A DNA stretch of 64,000 bases from Actinomadura alba. GTDB taxonomy: Bacteria; Actinomycetota; Actinomycetes; Streptosporangiales; Streptosporangiaceae. The notes below the pieces were generated by a model. It saw only the letters and a program-made list of their open reading frames with translations. It ran no database searches and was not told the DNA's origin. Position numbers and translations under genes: made by a program. Of this stretch, positions 25,542 through 32,841 are shown one piece after another. Where the stretch lies: the NCBI RefSeq assembly GCF_014323705.1, contig NZ_JABVEC010000027.1, forward strand, positions 1-64,000, read 5' to 3'. Within the stretch, counting starts at the first letter, position 1. Each line of letters opens with the position of its first letter.

Positions 25542-27130
25542 GTGTCGCCTCGGAGGTAGTTGGGTGCGGGGGGTCCGTAGTGCTTGTTGACGTCACGGGC
25601 GCCGGTGCGGGCCTTGTCGACCAGCGTCCCGGCGGTGACCATCGCCTTGGTCGGCAGCCGGTCGGCATGGAGGGTTCGGCTGCGTAGGAGGCCGGCGGGC
25701 CCGGCCGGGTCGTGCCGGTCGAGTGCCTCGCCGAGCCGTTCCCTGAGCATCGCCAGGCCGGTGCCGAGCGGCAGCAGCCCGCGCTCGGCCAGGCCGAACG
25801 CCACCGCGCCCGCGCACAGGTGCAGGGTGATCGTGACGAAGACGCGGGCAAGCGCCTCGGGGTCGCTGGTGGTCATCCGCGCGTCGGCGAAGTCGTACGG
25901 CCCTGCGCCGAGGGCGGCGGCCAGCGTGCCGGGATCGACAAGCGCCCCGTCGTTGTCCTTGAGCAACAGCGACGGTCGCCGCGCGTCGTCGCCGATGACC
26001 AGCGAGACGTTCTGCTGATGGGCCTCGAGCGCGATGCCGTACCGGGCGAACAGGGTGACGTTCCAGCCGAAGAGCGCGCGCAGGTAGCCGTCGAAGAGCT
26101 CAGGCACGGGCCAGCGCTCGATGACGTGCCCGCCGCCGGGGGCTTTCGCCAGCAGCGCCGCGACCGGCACGACGTGCGCGCCGCGGGTCTGTTCCGGCAG
26201 CCGCCGGACGAGGTAACCGAGCAGCGGATCACCCGCGTGCCCATAGGTCTGCTCGTCGGCGAGCAGCACGGGCGCATCGGGCTCGCGCTCGCCCACGGCG
26301 CGCAGGATCCGCTGCATGAGCGCCCCGTCGGCGAGGGTGCCGGGCACTATCGTGCGGCGGTTGCGCAGGCCGAGCGTGCTGGTCGGCAGCGGCAGCTTCA
26401 GATGCGTCCCCGCGTCGACGGCGACGGTCCGCATCGACAGCGTCGGCGTGACCTCGAGGTACGGATCCGGGGCGCGCACGACCGCGAGATCGCGGCAGGG
26501 GAGTGGGGTCAGCGGGTGCAGGGGGAGCAGATCGGTGTCCGGGCGGGAGGGCAGGCCCACGTCGGCCGGATCGGGCCACCAGGCGGGCCGCTCACCCGAC
26601 GCGACGACCCGGTGGCGGGGCACCGCGGCCCAGTGCAGCGCGAACGTCGGGTGGAACTCGGGTGCGTGACGCCGCAGGTCCGCCTCGGTGAGGCCGGTGC
26701 GGCAGCGGGCGGTCGGATAGACGGGGTGGTCGGTGAACGCGGCGAGCGCTTCGTAGTAGGTGCCCGACCCCCGGGGGTCGACGCGCGCCAGCCGGGCGAG
26801 CACGGCGGCGTGCTCGCGGTCGTGCAGTCGCGCCGTGGCGAGGGCCTGGCGGCATTCTTCGGTGAAGGCGGCCATGTCGTCGCGAGGGTCGGCGAGCCGG
26901 CTCGCGGCGGCCAGCACGTCGTCGAGCCGCAGCGCCGCGTCCGGTGCGACGGTCGCCTCGGCCAGGAACCCGCCTCGGCGCAACGGCACGGCCGGGCCGC
27001 CCGGCAGCCTGAGCGTGCCGCCGGTGATGTGGCGGCGAACGCCCCCGTAGTCCTCCAGCAGCAGCGAGCCGAGCACGCGTGCGGCGAGCCGGCACTCGGT
27101 CGTCTCGCCGGCCGCCTCGGGGACGGTCAT
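25532..27130 (-). CDS. NRPS-independent siderophore synthetase (IucA/IucC), first copy
   Basis: Synthetase of 532 aa. Motifs: LPLHPLTPLPC, PTLSMRTVAV, the Lys/Arg segment HLKLPLPTSTLGLRNRR, and EAHQQNVSLVIGDDARRPS followed by KDNDGALVD. ATG 27130 gives MTVPEAAGETTECRLAAR; it overlaps the upstream ATP-grasp stop codon as ATGA. The two copies are clearly different, as expected for two successive condensations on a citrate-like core. Confidence 0.92.
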   Translation of the reverse strand: MTVPEAAGETTECRLAARVLGSLLLEDYGGVRRHITGGTLRLPGGPAVPLRRGGFLAEATVAPDAALRLDDVLAAASRLADPRDDMAAFTEECRQALATARLHDREHAAVLARLARVDPRGSGTYYEALAAFTDHPVYPTARCRTGLTEADLRRHAPEFHPTFALHWAAVPRHRVVASGERPAWWPDPADVGLPSRPDTDLLPLHPLTPLPCRDLAVVRAPDPYLEVTPTLSMRTVAVDAGTHLKLPLPTSTLGLRNRRTIVPGTLADGALMQRILRAVGEREPDAPVLLADEQTYGHAGDPLLGYLVRRLPEQTRGAHVVPVAALLAKAPGGGHVIERWPVPELFDGYLRALFGWNVTLFARYGIALEAHQQNVSLVIGDDARRPSLLLKDNDGALVDPGTLAAALGAGPYDFADARMTTSDPEALARVFVTITLHLCAGAVAFGLAERGLLPLGTGLAMLRERLGEALDRHDPAGPAGLLRSRTLHADRLPTKAMVTAGTLVDKARTGARDVNKHYGPPAPNYLRGDTCS

Positions 27131-28290
27131 CCGTGCAGCTCCCAGGTGTGGGCGGAGCGGAACCGCGCGACGCACGCCTCGACCCGTTCGCGGTCCGGGC
27201 CGATCGCCCGGATCGTGCCCAGGTAGTCCCGGTTGGTATGGGTCAGTGTGATGACCTCGCCGGGCCGGCGGAGCGGCCGGTAGCTGAGCCGCACGCCGTC
27301 CTCGGCGTGCTCCACCGCGCCGGGGACGGCGCCGAGCGTTCCCGAGCGCTCAGCGAACACGTAGTCGACCAGCGCGTGCCCGCCGCCCGCGCCGCGGTGG
27401 TCACCCAGTCGCTCGCCGAGATGGACGCGCAGGACGTGCTCGAAGACCGGAACGCCCAGCAGGTCGGCGAGCAGGAAGTCGCAGTGGTCCCCGATGATGC
27501 GGTAGTTCACCTCGATCAGCCGGGCCCGTCCCCCGGACACCACGAACTCGGTGTGACACGCGCCGAATCCGACGCCGAGCGCCGAGAGCAGCGCCAGGAC
27601 CCGATCGGTGCCGTCCGGCGGCGGTGCCCACTCCAGCCGCTGCTCGGCGAAGTACGGAGGCGGGGACAGGATGGTGCGGAACGACCCGAGCACCCGGGTC
27701 GTATGACCGTCGCCCAGGGTCTCCAGGGTGTGGAGGTGGCCGGGCAGGTACTCCTCCACGATGAGCGGCTCCGGGCGGGTGATTTCGCGGCGCCGTGCCG
27801 CCAGTTCGGCCCGGTCGGCGACGAGCACGACGTCCTCGCTGGCCACGCCCTCGCGCGGCTTGAGCACGAGCGGGTAGGGGGCGTCGTCGGGCACCTCGTC
27901 CGCGGGAGCGGTGAACACCGGGTCGAGCTCGGCGAGATGGTCCCGCATCAGCGCCTTGTTCTTGGCGCGCGTGGCGGCCCGCCAGTCCTTGCCGGGCAGG
28001 CCGAAGTAGGCCGCGGCGAGGGCGGCGGGCGCCTGCAGATGGTCGCTGTTGGAGAACACCGCGGCGGGCGCACGCCGGATCCGCTCGATGATCGCCCGGA
28101 AGTCGGTGACCTCGCAGGCGACCACCTCCTGAGGGGCGGATGCGCCGGTCGCGGCGCAGGCCCGCACGTGGTCGGCCGGCCGGTCGGTGAGCACCGTGAC
28201 CGCGAGGCCCAGACGGGCGGCCGCCGGCAGGAAGCCCTGCGTCACCGAATCGGTCACCTTGCCGGCGACGAGATACAGCCGGTCGGCCAC
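27127..28290 (-). CDS. ATP-grasp ligase in siderophore operon
   Basis: Enzyme of 387 aa with the ATP-grasp order: N-terminal Rossmann-like domain (about 1-105), lid and ATP-binding domain with PLVLKPREGVASEDVVLV and LIVEEYLPGHLHTLE, and the Mg-binding strand ARLIEVNYRIIGDHCDFL. ATP-grasp ligases form amide or peptide bonds through an acyl phosphate. As first gene of the operon it may make or attach an amino-acid building block. GTG 28290 (MADRLYLVAG) lies 17 nt from the iron box, so the leader is short. ATP-grasp plus two IucA/IucC enzymes is not the standard aerobactin or staphyloferrin set. Confidence 0.88.
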   Translation of the reverse strand: MADRLYLVAGKVTDSVTQGFLPAAARLGLAVTVLTDRPADHVRACAATGASAPQEVVACEVTDFRAIIERIRRAPAAVFSNSDHLQAPAALAAAYFGLPGKDWRAATRAKNKALMRDHLAELDPVFTAPADEVPDDAPYPLVLKPREGVASEDVVLVADRAELAARRREITRPEPLIVEEYLPGHLHTLETLGDGHTTRVLGSFRTILSPPPYFAEQRLEWAPPPDGTDRVLALLSALGVGFGACHTEFVVSGGRARLIEVNYRIIGDHCDFLLADLLGVPVFEHVLRVHLGERLGDHRGAGGGHALVDYVFAERSGTLGAVPGAVEHAEDGVRLSYRPLRRPGEVITLTHTNRDYLGTIRAIGPDRERVEACVARFRSAHTWELHG

Positions 28291-28306
28291 GACCCAGCCT
28301 TTCTAG

Positions 28307-28325
28307 TGAGGTAAGGCTTACCTAA
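28307..28325. promoter_or_regulatory. IdeR/DmdR iron box
   Basis: TGAGGTAAGGCTTACCTAA, matching 16 of 19 positions of the actinobacterial IdeR/DmdR1 consensus TTAGGTTAGGCTAACCTAA, and itself nearly palindromic. It lies between the divergent siderophore operon and the HD-domain gene, 16 nt from each start codon region, so Fe-loaded repressor should block the siderophore promoter and may affect both directions. Confidence 0.88.
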
Positions 28326-28340
28326 ACAAGGAGAACCATA

Positions 28341-29021
28341 GTGGCTGGGCCGGGTGGACCGGGCTCAACCACGAGAAATCGCGTGTCGCGGAAGTCGGCG
28401 AAGATGGAGGGCATGGACCTTGTGGACCGATGGGTCGAGCTGGCCGGACCAGGCGCGCGTCGCATCGGCGTGGACATGACCGCCCGCTATGGCGAGCCGC
28501 ACCGGCGCTATCACACCCGTGAGCACCTCGCCGACGTGCTCGACTGGGTCGACGAACTGGCCGACCATGCCCGCGACCCCGACGCCGTACGGCTGGCGGC
28601 ATGGTTCCACGACGCCGTGTACGACCCGCACCGGCACGACAACGAAGAACGCAGCGCCTGGCTGGCCGAGCGCATGCTGGCCGACACAGATCTCGGTCCG
28701 GGTGTGACAGCCGAGGTCGCCCGGCTCGTACGGCTGACCACGACGCACGCTCCCGCCGAGGGCGACACCAACGGTGAGGTCCTCTGCGACGCCGACCTGG
28801 CGATCCTGGCCGCGCACCCCGAGCGGTACGCCGCCTATGCCGCCGCCGTACGGGAGGAGTACGCCTTCGTGCCCGAGGAGCACTTCCGGCAGGGCCGTGC
28901 CGATGTGCTGCGCGGCCTCCTGAACCTGCCGGAGCTGTTCCGCACCCGGCCCGCGCGGGCGCGCCTCGAACAGAGGGCCAGGCACAACATCGAGACCGAA
29001 CTCATGCTGCTGCGCAGCTGA
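28341..29021 (+). CDS. HD-superfamily metal-dependent phosphohydrolase
   Basis: Protein of 226 aa of the COG4339-like HD group. The metal-binding His and Asp residues appear in RYHTREHLADVLDWVDEL, AAWFHDAVYDPHRHDNE (HD pair) and VLCDADLAILA. GTG 28341 is chosen because AAGGAG at 28328-28333 lies 7 nt upstream; most relatives would start nearer MDLVDRWVEL, so ATG 28413 is an alternative. The ribosome site at GTG 28341 begins only 3 nt after the iron box, so the transcript probably starts inside or before the box and may be iron-responsive. Substrate unknown. Confidence 0.85.
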   Translation: MAGPGGPGSTTRNRVSRKSAKMEGMDLVDRWVELAGPGARRIGVDMTARYGEPHRRYHTREHLADVLDWVDELADHARDPDAVRLAAWFHDAVYDPHRHDNEERSAWLAERMLADTDLGPGVTAEVARLVRLTTTHAPAEGDTNGEVLCDADLAILAAHPERYAAYAAAVREEYAFVPEEHFRQGRADVLRGLLNLPELFRTRPARARLEQRARHNIETELMLLRS

Positions 29022-29229
29022 TCCATGGCCCCAGAGTTCATGGATTCTCGCGTACGCGGATCCCGGTTGCCGTCGCGGTCGATCGCACCTGACGCTCGGC
29101 AACGGGGATCCGTTGGCACGGTAGCCACTTTCGGCCAACATGCGCATTCAGCATAAAGGCTCTATTTTGCCCTTATTGCGAGCACTAGAGTTCTCGCCAC
29201 TTTGATCTGTTAGTGGACGAGAGGACTCC

Positions 29230-30654
29230 ATGCGTCTGAAGCGTCGTATCACCATGGCCGGATCGGCCACGGCCTTGAGCGCCGCCGCGCTCATCGCGGT
29301 CCCTCCGCCGGCGGCCTTCGCCGCACCGCTCGGCGTCTCCAGCGACTTCAACGGCGACGGGTACAGCGACCAGGTCATCGGTGCGCCGACCGCGACGGTC
29401 AGCGGCAAGAAGTCCGCCGGGTACGTCGCGGTGGTGTACGGGTCATCCAGTGGCCTGAACAGGGCCACGCGGCAGATCTTCCATCAGGACTCCGCCGGCA
29501 TCCAGGGCGCGGCCGAGACGGGAGACCAGTTCGGCTACTCCACCGCCGCCGGTGACTACGACGGCGACGGGTTCGCCGATCTCCTCATCGGCTCGCCGGG
29601 TGAGGATCTGGGCGCGGCACGCGATCCCGGCACCGTGACGTTCCTGCGGGGTGGCCCGTCCGGACTCACGGGTGGGCCCGCGTGGTCGGTCGAAGCCGAC
29701 TCGAGCGACACCCTCATCGGAAGGTCTCTGGCCGCCGGCGACTTCAACCACGACGGATACGCAGACTTCGCCATCGCCGGCGGCAACCTGTTCACCGTCT
29801 TCTACGGCTCGCCGCAGGGTGCGGCGCGCGCTCCGCAGGAACGCCAGGCCCGCCAGACCCGGCAGCGGACGCTCGCCGCCGCGCCGGTCATGACGTCGAC
29901 GGTCGCGGCCGGCGACGTCAACAAGGACGGATACACCGACGTCGCCTGGCAGATCCTGAACGGTGACCACAACCTGCTGACCTTCTTCCTCGGCTCCGCC
30001 GACGATCTGCGCGAGCAGAGCGGCGACATGGTGTACATCCCCGGCGAGATCGGCCAGGCGATCGCCGATGTCAACGGCGACGGCTACGGCGACCTCATCT
30101 CGGGCCGGCCGTACAGCAGTGGGGTCAAGGGCGGTGCGGTGTCCATCCGCCCGGGTACCGCGAAGGGCCTGAACTTCAGCAAGTACTACACCGTCCACCA
30201 GAACACCTCTGGCGTGCCCGGCGCGAGCGAGGAAGGCGACGGCTTCGGATACTCGGTGGCGGCCAAGGACCTGAACGGCGACGGACGGGCGGAGATCGCC
30301 GTCGGCGTGCAGGGCGAGGACAAGAGCACCGGCATGGTCGTGCTGCTGCGCGGCAGCTCGACCTGGACGCTCGGCAGCGGTGCCAAGGTGTTCACCCAGA
30401 ACACCTCTGGCGTGCCCGGCAACAACGAGGCAGGCGACCGCTTCGGCCGAGCGGTGGCCTTCAACGACCCGAATCACGACAACCGGCCGGATCTCGTCAT
30501 CGGGGTGGCCGGTGAGAACGCCTGGGACGGCAGTGTCGTGCTGCTCAAGGGAGCCGGCGGGACCATCGGCACGAGCGGCGCCGGCGTCCTCACCCCGGCG
30601 GGGGTCGGCGGGCCCGGCAGGGCCGGCTCGTTCGGCGCGTCGTTGCACAACTGA
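29230..30654 (+). CDS. Secreted FG-GAP (integrin-alpha-like) repeat protein
   Basis: Exported protein of 474 aa: signal peptide (about 1-32, cut after AAFA), then seven FG-GAP blades of a beta-propeller. Calcium loops of the DxNxDG type are seen at DFNGDGYSD, DYDGDGFAD, DFNHDGYAD, DVNKDGYTD, DVNGDGYGD, DLNGDGRAE and DPNHDNRPD; the last is degenerate. No catalytic residues are visible. Such proteins are common, of unknown role, in the actinobacterial exoproteome. GAGAGGACTCC precedes ATG 29230. Followed by a strong terminator. Confidence 0.92.
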   Translation: MRLKRRITMAGSATALSAAALIAVPPPAAFAAPLGVSSDFNGDGYSDQVIGAPTATVSGKKSAGYVAVVYGSSSGLNRATRQIFHQDSAGIQGAAETGDQFGYSTAAGDYDGDGFADLLIGSPGEDLGAARDPGTVTFLRGGPSGLTGGPAWSVEADSSDTLIGRSLAAGDFNHDGYADFAIAGGNLFTVFYGSPQGAARAPQERQARQTRQRTLAAAPVMTSTVAAGDVNKDGYTDVAWQILNGDHNLLTFFLGSADDLREQSGDMVYIPGEIGQAIADVNGDGYGDLISGRPYSSGVKGGAVSIRPGTAKGLNFSKYYTVHQNTSGVPGASEEGDGFGYSVAAKDLNGDGRAEIAVGVQGEDKSTGMVVLLRGSSTWTLGSGAKVFTQNTSGVPGNNEAGDRFGRAVAFNDPNHDNRPDLVIGVAGENAWDGSVVLLKGAGGTIGTSGAGVLTPAGVGGPGRAGSFGASLHN

Positions 30655-30685
30655 ACCGGCGATGTCCTGGGCGTCGGCCTAGAGC

Positions 30686-30733
30686 GGTGTCAGCCTGAAC
30701 CGACATCGCGGGATGTCGGCTCAGGCTGACACC
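30686..30733. terminator. 22-bp hairpin between convergent genes
   Basis: Arms at 30686-30707 and 30712-30733 around a GCGG loop, with a single mismatch. It lies between the FG-GAP gene and the convergent DUF4031 gene, so it should end both transcripts. No T-tract. Confidence 0.8.
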
Positions 30734-30773
30734 AGGACACCGATGGCGGAGTGGCGGATGCCACGAGATTCCC

Positions 30774-31058
30774 TCACGAACGCGCGCCGGGGGCGGGGCG
30801 TGGGGATTTGCGGCGGCGCAGACCGGCTCCGGTCAGGCGGGTCAGCAGCTCCTGGCAGCCGACCGGCTGGGCGCCGAGTTCGATCGCGGTGTCGTAGAGG
30901 TCGGCGGGCACGTCGTAGTGGTCGCGTTCGAACGCCCGTGGCGGCATCCCGAGCCGGCCTGCGAAGACGTGCAGTTCCTCGTACGAGGAGTCGCTGACCA
31001 TGTGGGACCACACACGTCCGCGCGCGGGCCAGAGCGGCCGGTCGATGAGGATCGTCAC
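30774..31058 (-). CDS. DUF4031 domain protein
   Basis: Protein of 94 aa starting at GTG 31058 (MTILIDRPLWPARGRVWSH). DUF4031 motifs: the opening Trp-Pro segment, SDSSYEELHVFAGRLGMP, and ERDHYDVPADLYDTAIELGA. The family is short, nearly always actinobacterial or proteobacterial, and without known function. It is divergent from nudC with a 48 bp gap. Confidence 0.85.
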   Translation of the reverse strand: MTILIDRPLWPARGRVWSHMVSDSSYEELHVFAGRLGMPPRAFERDHYDVPADLYDTAIELGAQPVGCQELLTRLTGAGLRRRKSPRPAPGARS

Positions 31059-31106
31059 CGGACTAGAGTGCCATGGGTATTCGCATGCGAACGTAGGTGG
31101 TGCTGA

Positions 31107-32018
31107 GTGACGGAGTCGCCCCTCGGATGGCTGGCGCTGGCCCGGGGCACCCTCGACCGGATGTCGGCCCGGCGCCGGGACGACGACTGGGTCGCCTCTC
31201 TCTGGAGCGATCCACGGACGCGCGTGGTCGTCGTCGAGGGCGGGAGGGTGCTCGTGTCGCACGAGCCCACGCCCCGCCTGGTGTTCCTGCCGCCGGACCG
31301 GGCGCCCGAGGGTGAGCGCTACCTGCTCGGCGTGGACGACGACGAGATCGCCTACTTCGCCGTCTCGGGCGCCCTCCCCGCGGTCGAGGCCGCCGAGCCC
31401 GCCGGGCTGAGGAGGGTCGGCGCGCTGCTCGGCGACCGTGACTCGGGGCTGATGACGCATGCCGTGGCGATGCAGAACTGGCACACGACGCACACGCACT
31501 GCCCGCGTTGCGGTACCCCGACGGAGCTCACCTCGGCCGGGCACACCAGGACCTGCCCGGCCGACGGCTCGGACCACTTCCCGCGCGTGGACCCCGCGGT
31601 CATCATGCTGGTGTACGACTCCGACGACCGGATCCTGCTCGCCCGCGGGCCGAACTGGCCGGCCGACCGCCGCTCGATCCTGGCCGGGTTCGTCGAGCCG
31701 GGGGAGTCGCTGGAACAGGCGGTCGCCCGCGAGGTGCACGAGGAGGTCGGGCTGACCATCGAGGACATCCGCTACCTCGGCAGCCAGCCGTGGCCGTTGC
31801 CACAGAGCCTGATGATCGGGTTCTTCGCCCACGCGCGAGACGGCCAGCGGCTGCGACCCGACGCCGAGGAGATCGAGGACGCGGCGTGGTACAGCCGCGA
31901 CGAGCTACGGATCGCGATCGAGACCAAGAAGATCGTGTCGCCGGGCCCGCTCTCGATCGCCAGCCGGCTGATCACCCGGTGGTACGGCTCCGAGCTCCCC
32001 ACCTCAGAACCCTTCTGA
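31107..32018 (+). CDS. nudC: NAD(+) diphosphatase / NADH pyrophosphatase NudC
   Basis: Nudix hydrolase of 303 aa that cleaves NAD(H) to NMN(H) and AMP and can remove NAD caps from RNA. Domain order: N-terminal domain (about 1-115), zinc-ribbon-like CPRCGTP...CPADGS (about 131-155), Nudix box GFVEPGESLEQAVAREVHEE with the following VGLT, and the NudC-specific SQPWPLPQSLMIGF. Same neighbourhood as Rv3199c. GTG start at 31107. Confidence 0.95.
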   Translation: MTESPLGWLALARGTLDRMSARRRDDDWVASLWSDPRTRVVVVEGGRVLVSHEPTPRLVFLPPDRAPEGERYLLGVDDDEIAYFAVSGALPAVEAAEPAGLRRVGALLGDRDSGLMTHAVAMQNWHTTHTHCPRCGTPTELTSAGHTRTCPADGSDHFPRVDPAVIMLVYDSDDRILLARGPNWPADRRSILAGFVEPGESLEQAVAREVHEEVGLTIEDIRYLGSQPWPLPQSLMIGFFAHARDGQRLRPDAEEIEDAAWYSRDELRIAIETKKIVSPGPLSIASRLITRWYGSELPTSEPF

Positions 32019-32060
32019 CCACCTCAGAACCCCTTCTGGCCCCACGCCGCCGTCACCAGT

Positions 32061-32154
32061 CGTGATCATGCAGTTGTTCGCGTCTTCCCTCTGTGGCGGG
32101 GCGCCGTACCCCTCTGTGGCGGGGCGCCGTACCGCGAACAACTGCATGATCACG
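32061..32154. repeat. Palindromic repeat, copy 1, between nudC and mycoredoxin genes
   Basis: Perfect 22-bp inverted arms at 32061-32082 and 32133-32154 (core TGATCATGCAGTTGTTCG). Between them stands a perfect tandem duplication of a 23-bp unit, at 32088-32110 and 32111-32133, beginning CCTCTGTGGCGGGG. A further partial copy TGCATGATCACGGC is at 32207-32220. The genes on both sides point toward the repeat, so it can act as a two-way terminator. The same arms recur at 45764-45822. Confidence 0.9.
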
Positions 32155-32341
32155 GCAGAGGGTCCGCTGTCGTGTTCCGGCTCGGGATCGGCCGGCCGCG
32201 CATAAGTGCATGATCACGGCTGAGAGAAGGGTCACCGAGGTGTCGTCCGGCTGCGAGATCACGGCGCCCGAGACGCGACCTCACGGTCGTGCGCAATCTG
32301 CGCCGCCGTGTCCGGATGTACCCGGGTCGTGGGCGCCCGGG

Positions 32342-32602
32342 TCAGGCGAGAGCGGCGAGACGGCTCTTGACCTGCTTGGCGGACGGGTTCGTCAGGGCCG
32401 TCCCGTCGGGGAAGACCACGGTCGGCACGGTCTGGTTGCCGCCATTGACCTTCATGACGAACTCGGCCGCCTCGGGGTCTTTCTCGATGTCGACCTCGAC
32501 CATCTCGATGCCCTCGCGAGCCAGTTGGCTCTTGAGTCGGCGGCAGAATCCGCACCATGACGTCGTGTACATCGTCAGCTGGTCGGGCGTCGGCATCGCC
32601 AT
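32342..32602 (-). CDS. Mycoredoxin-like glutaredoxin
   Basis: Thioredoxin-fold protein of 86 aa with active site CGFC at residues 17-20 (MYTTSWCGFCRRLKSQL) and cis-Pro in QTVPTVVFPDG. Mycoredoxins of this size reduce mycothiol mixed disulfides. It matches the glutaredoxin-like gene between nudC and uvrD2 in mycobacteria (Rv3198A). The true start may be the second Met (MPTPDQLT). Confidence 0.9.
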   Translation of the reverse strand: MAMPTPDQLTMYTTSWCGFCRRLKSQLAREGIEMVEVDIEKDPEAAEFVMKVNGGNQTVPTVVFPDGTALTNPSAKQVKSRLAALA

Positions 32603-32841
32603 CGGTCGGTCGTCCCCTCAGGTTGATCAAAGGTTGCAATGGCACAACGCCCCGGGGCGGGCCTGCATTCCACCGATCGTCCTTCCGCGTGTCGTCCCTT
32701 CGGGTGTCCCTCCGCGAGCGGCGGCGCCGTCCCTCCCGCGACAATGGCACGAGGGTTCACCCGGCGACGGGGCCGGTTCGCGCGGCGACCGGTGGGAGGA
32801 TGGTCCAGCGGGAAACCCGGCGCGCGACGAGTGGAGGGCGA

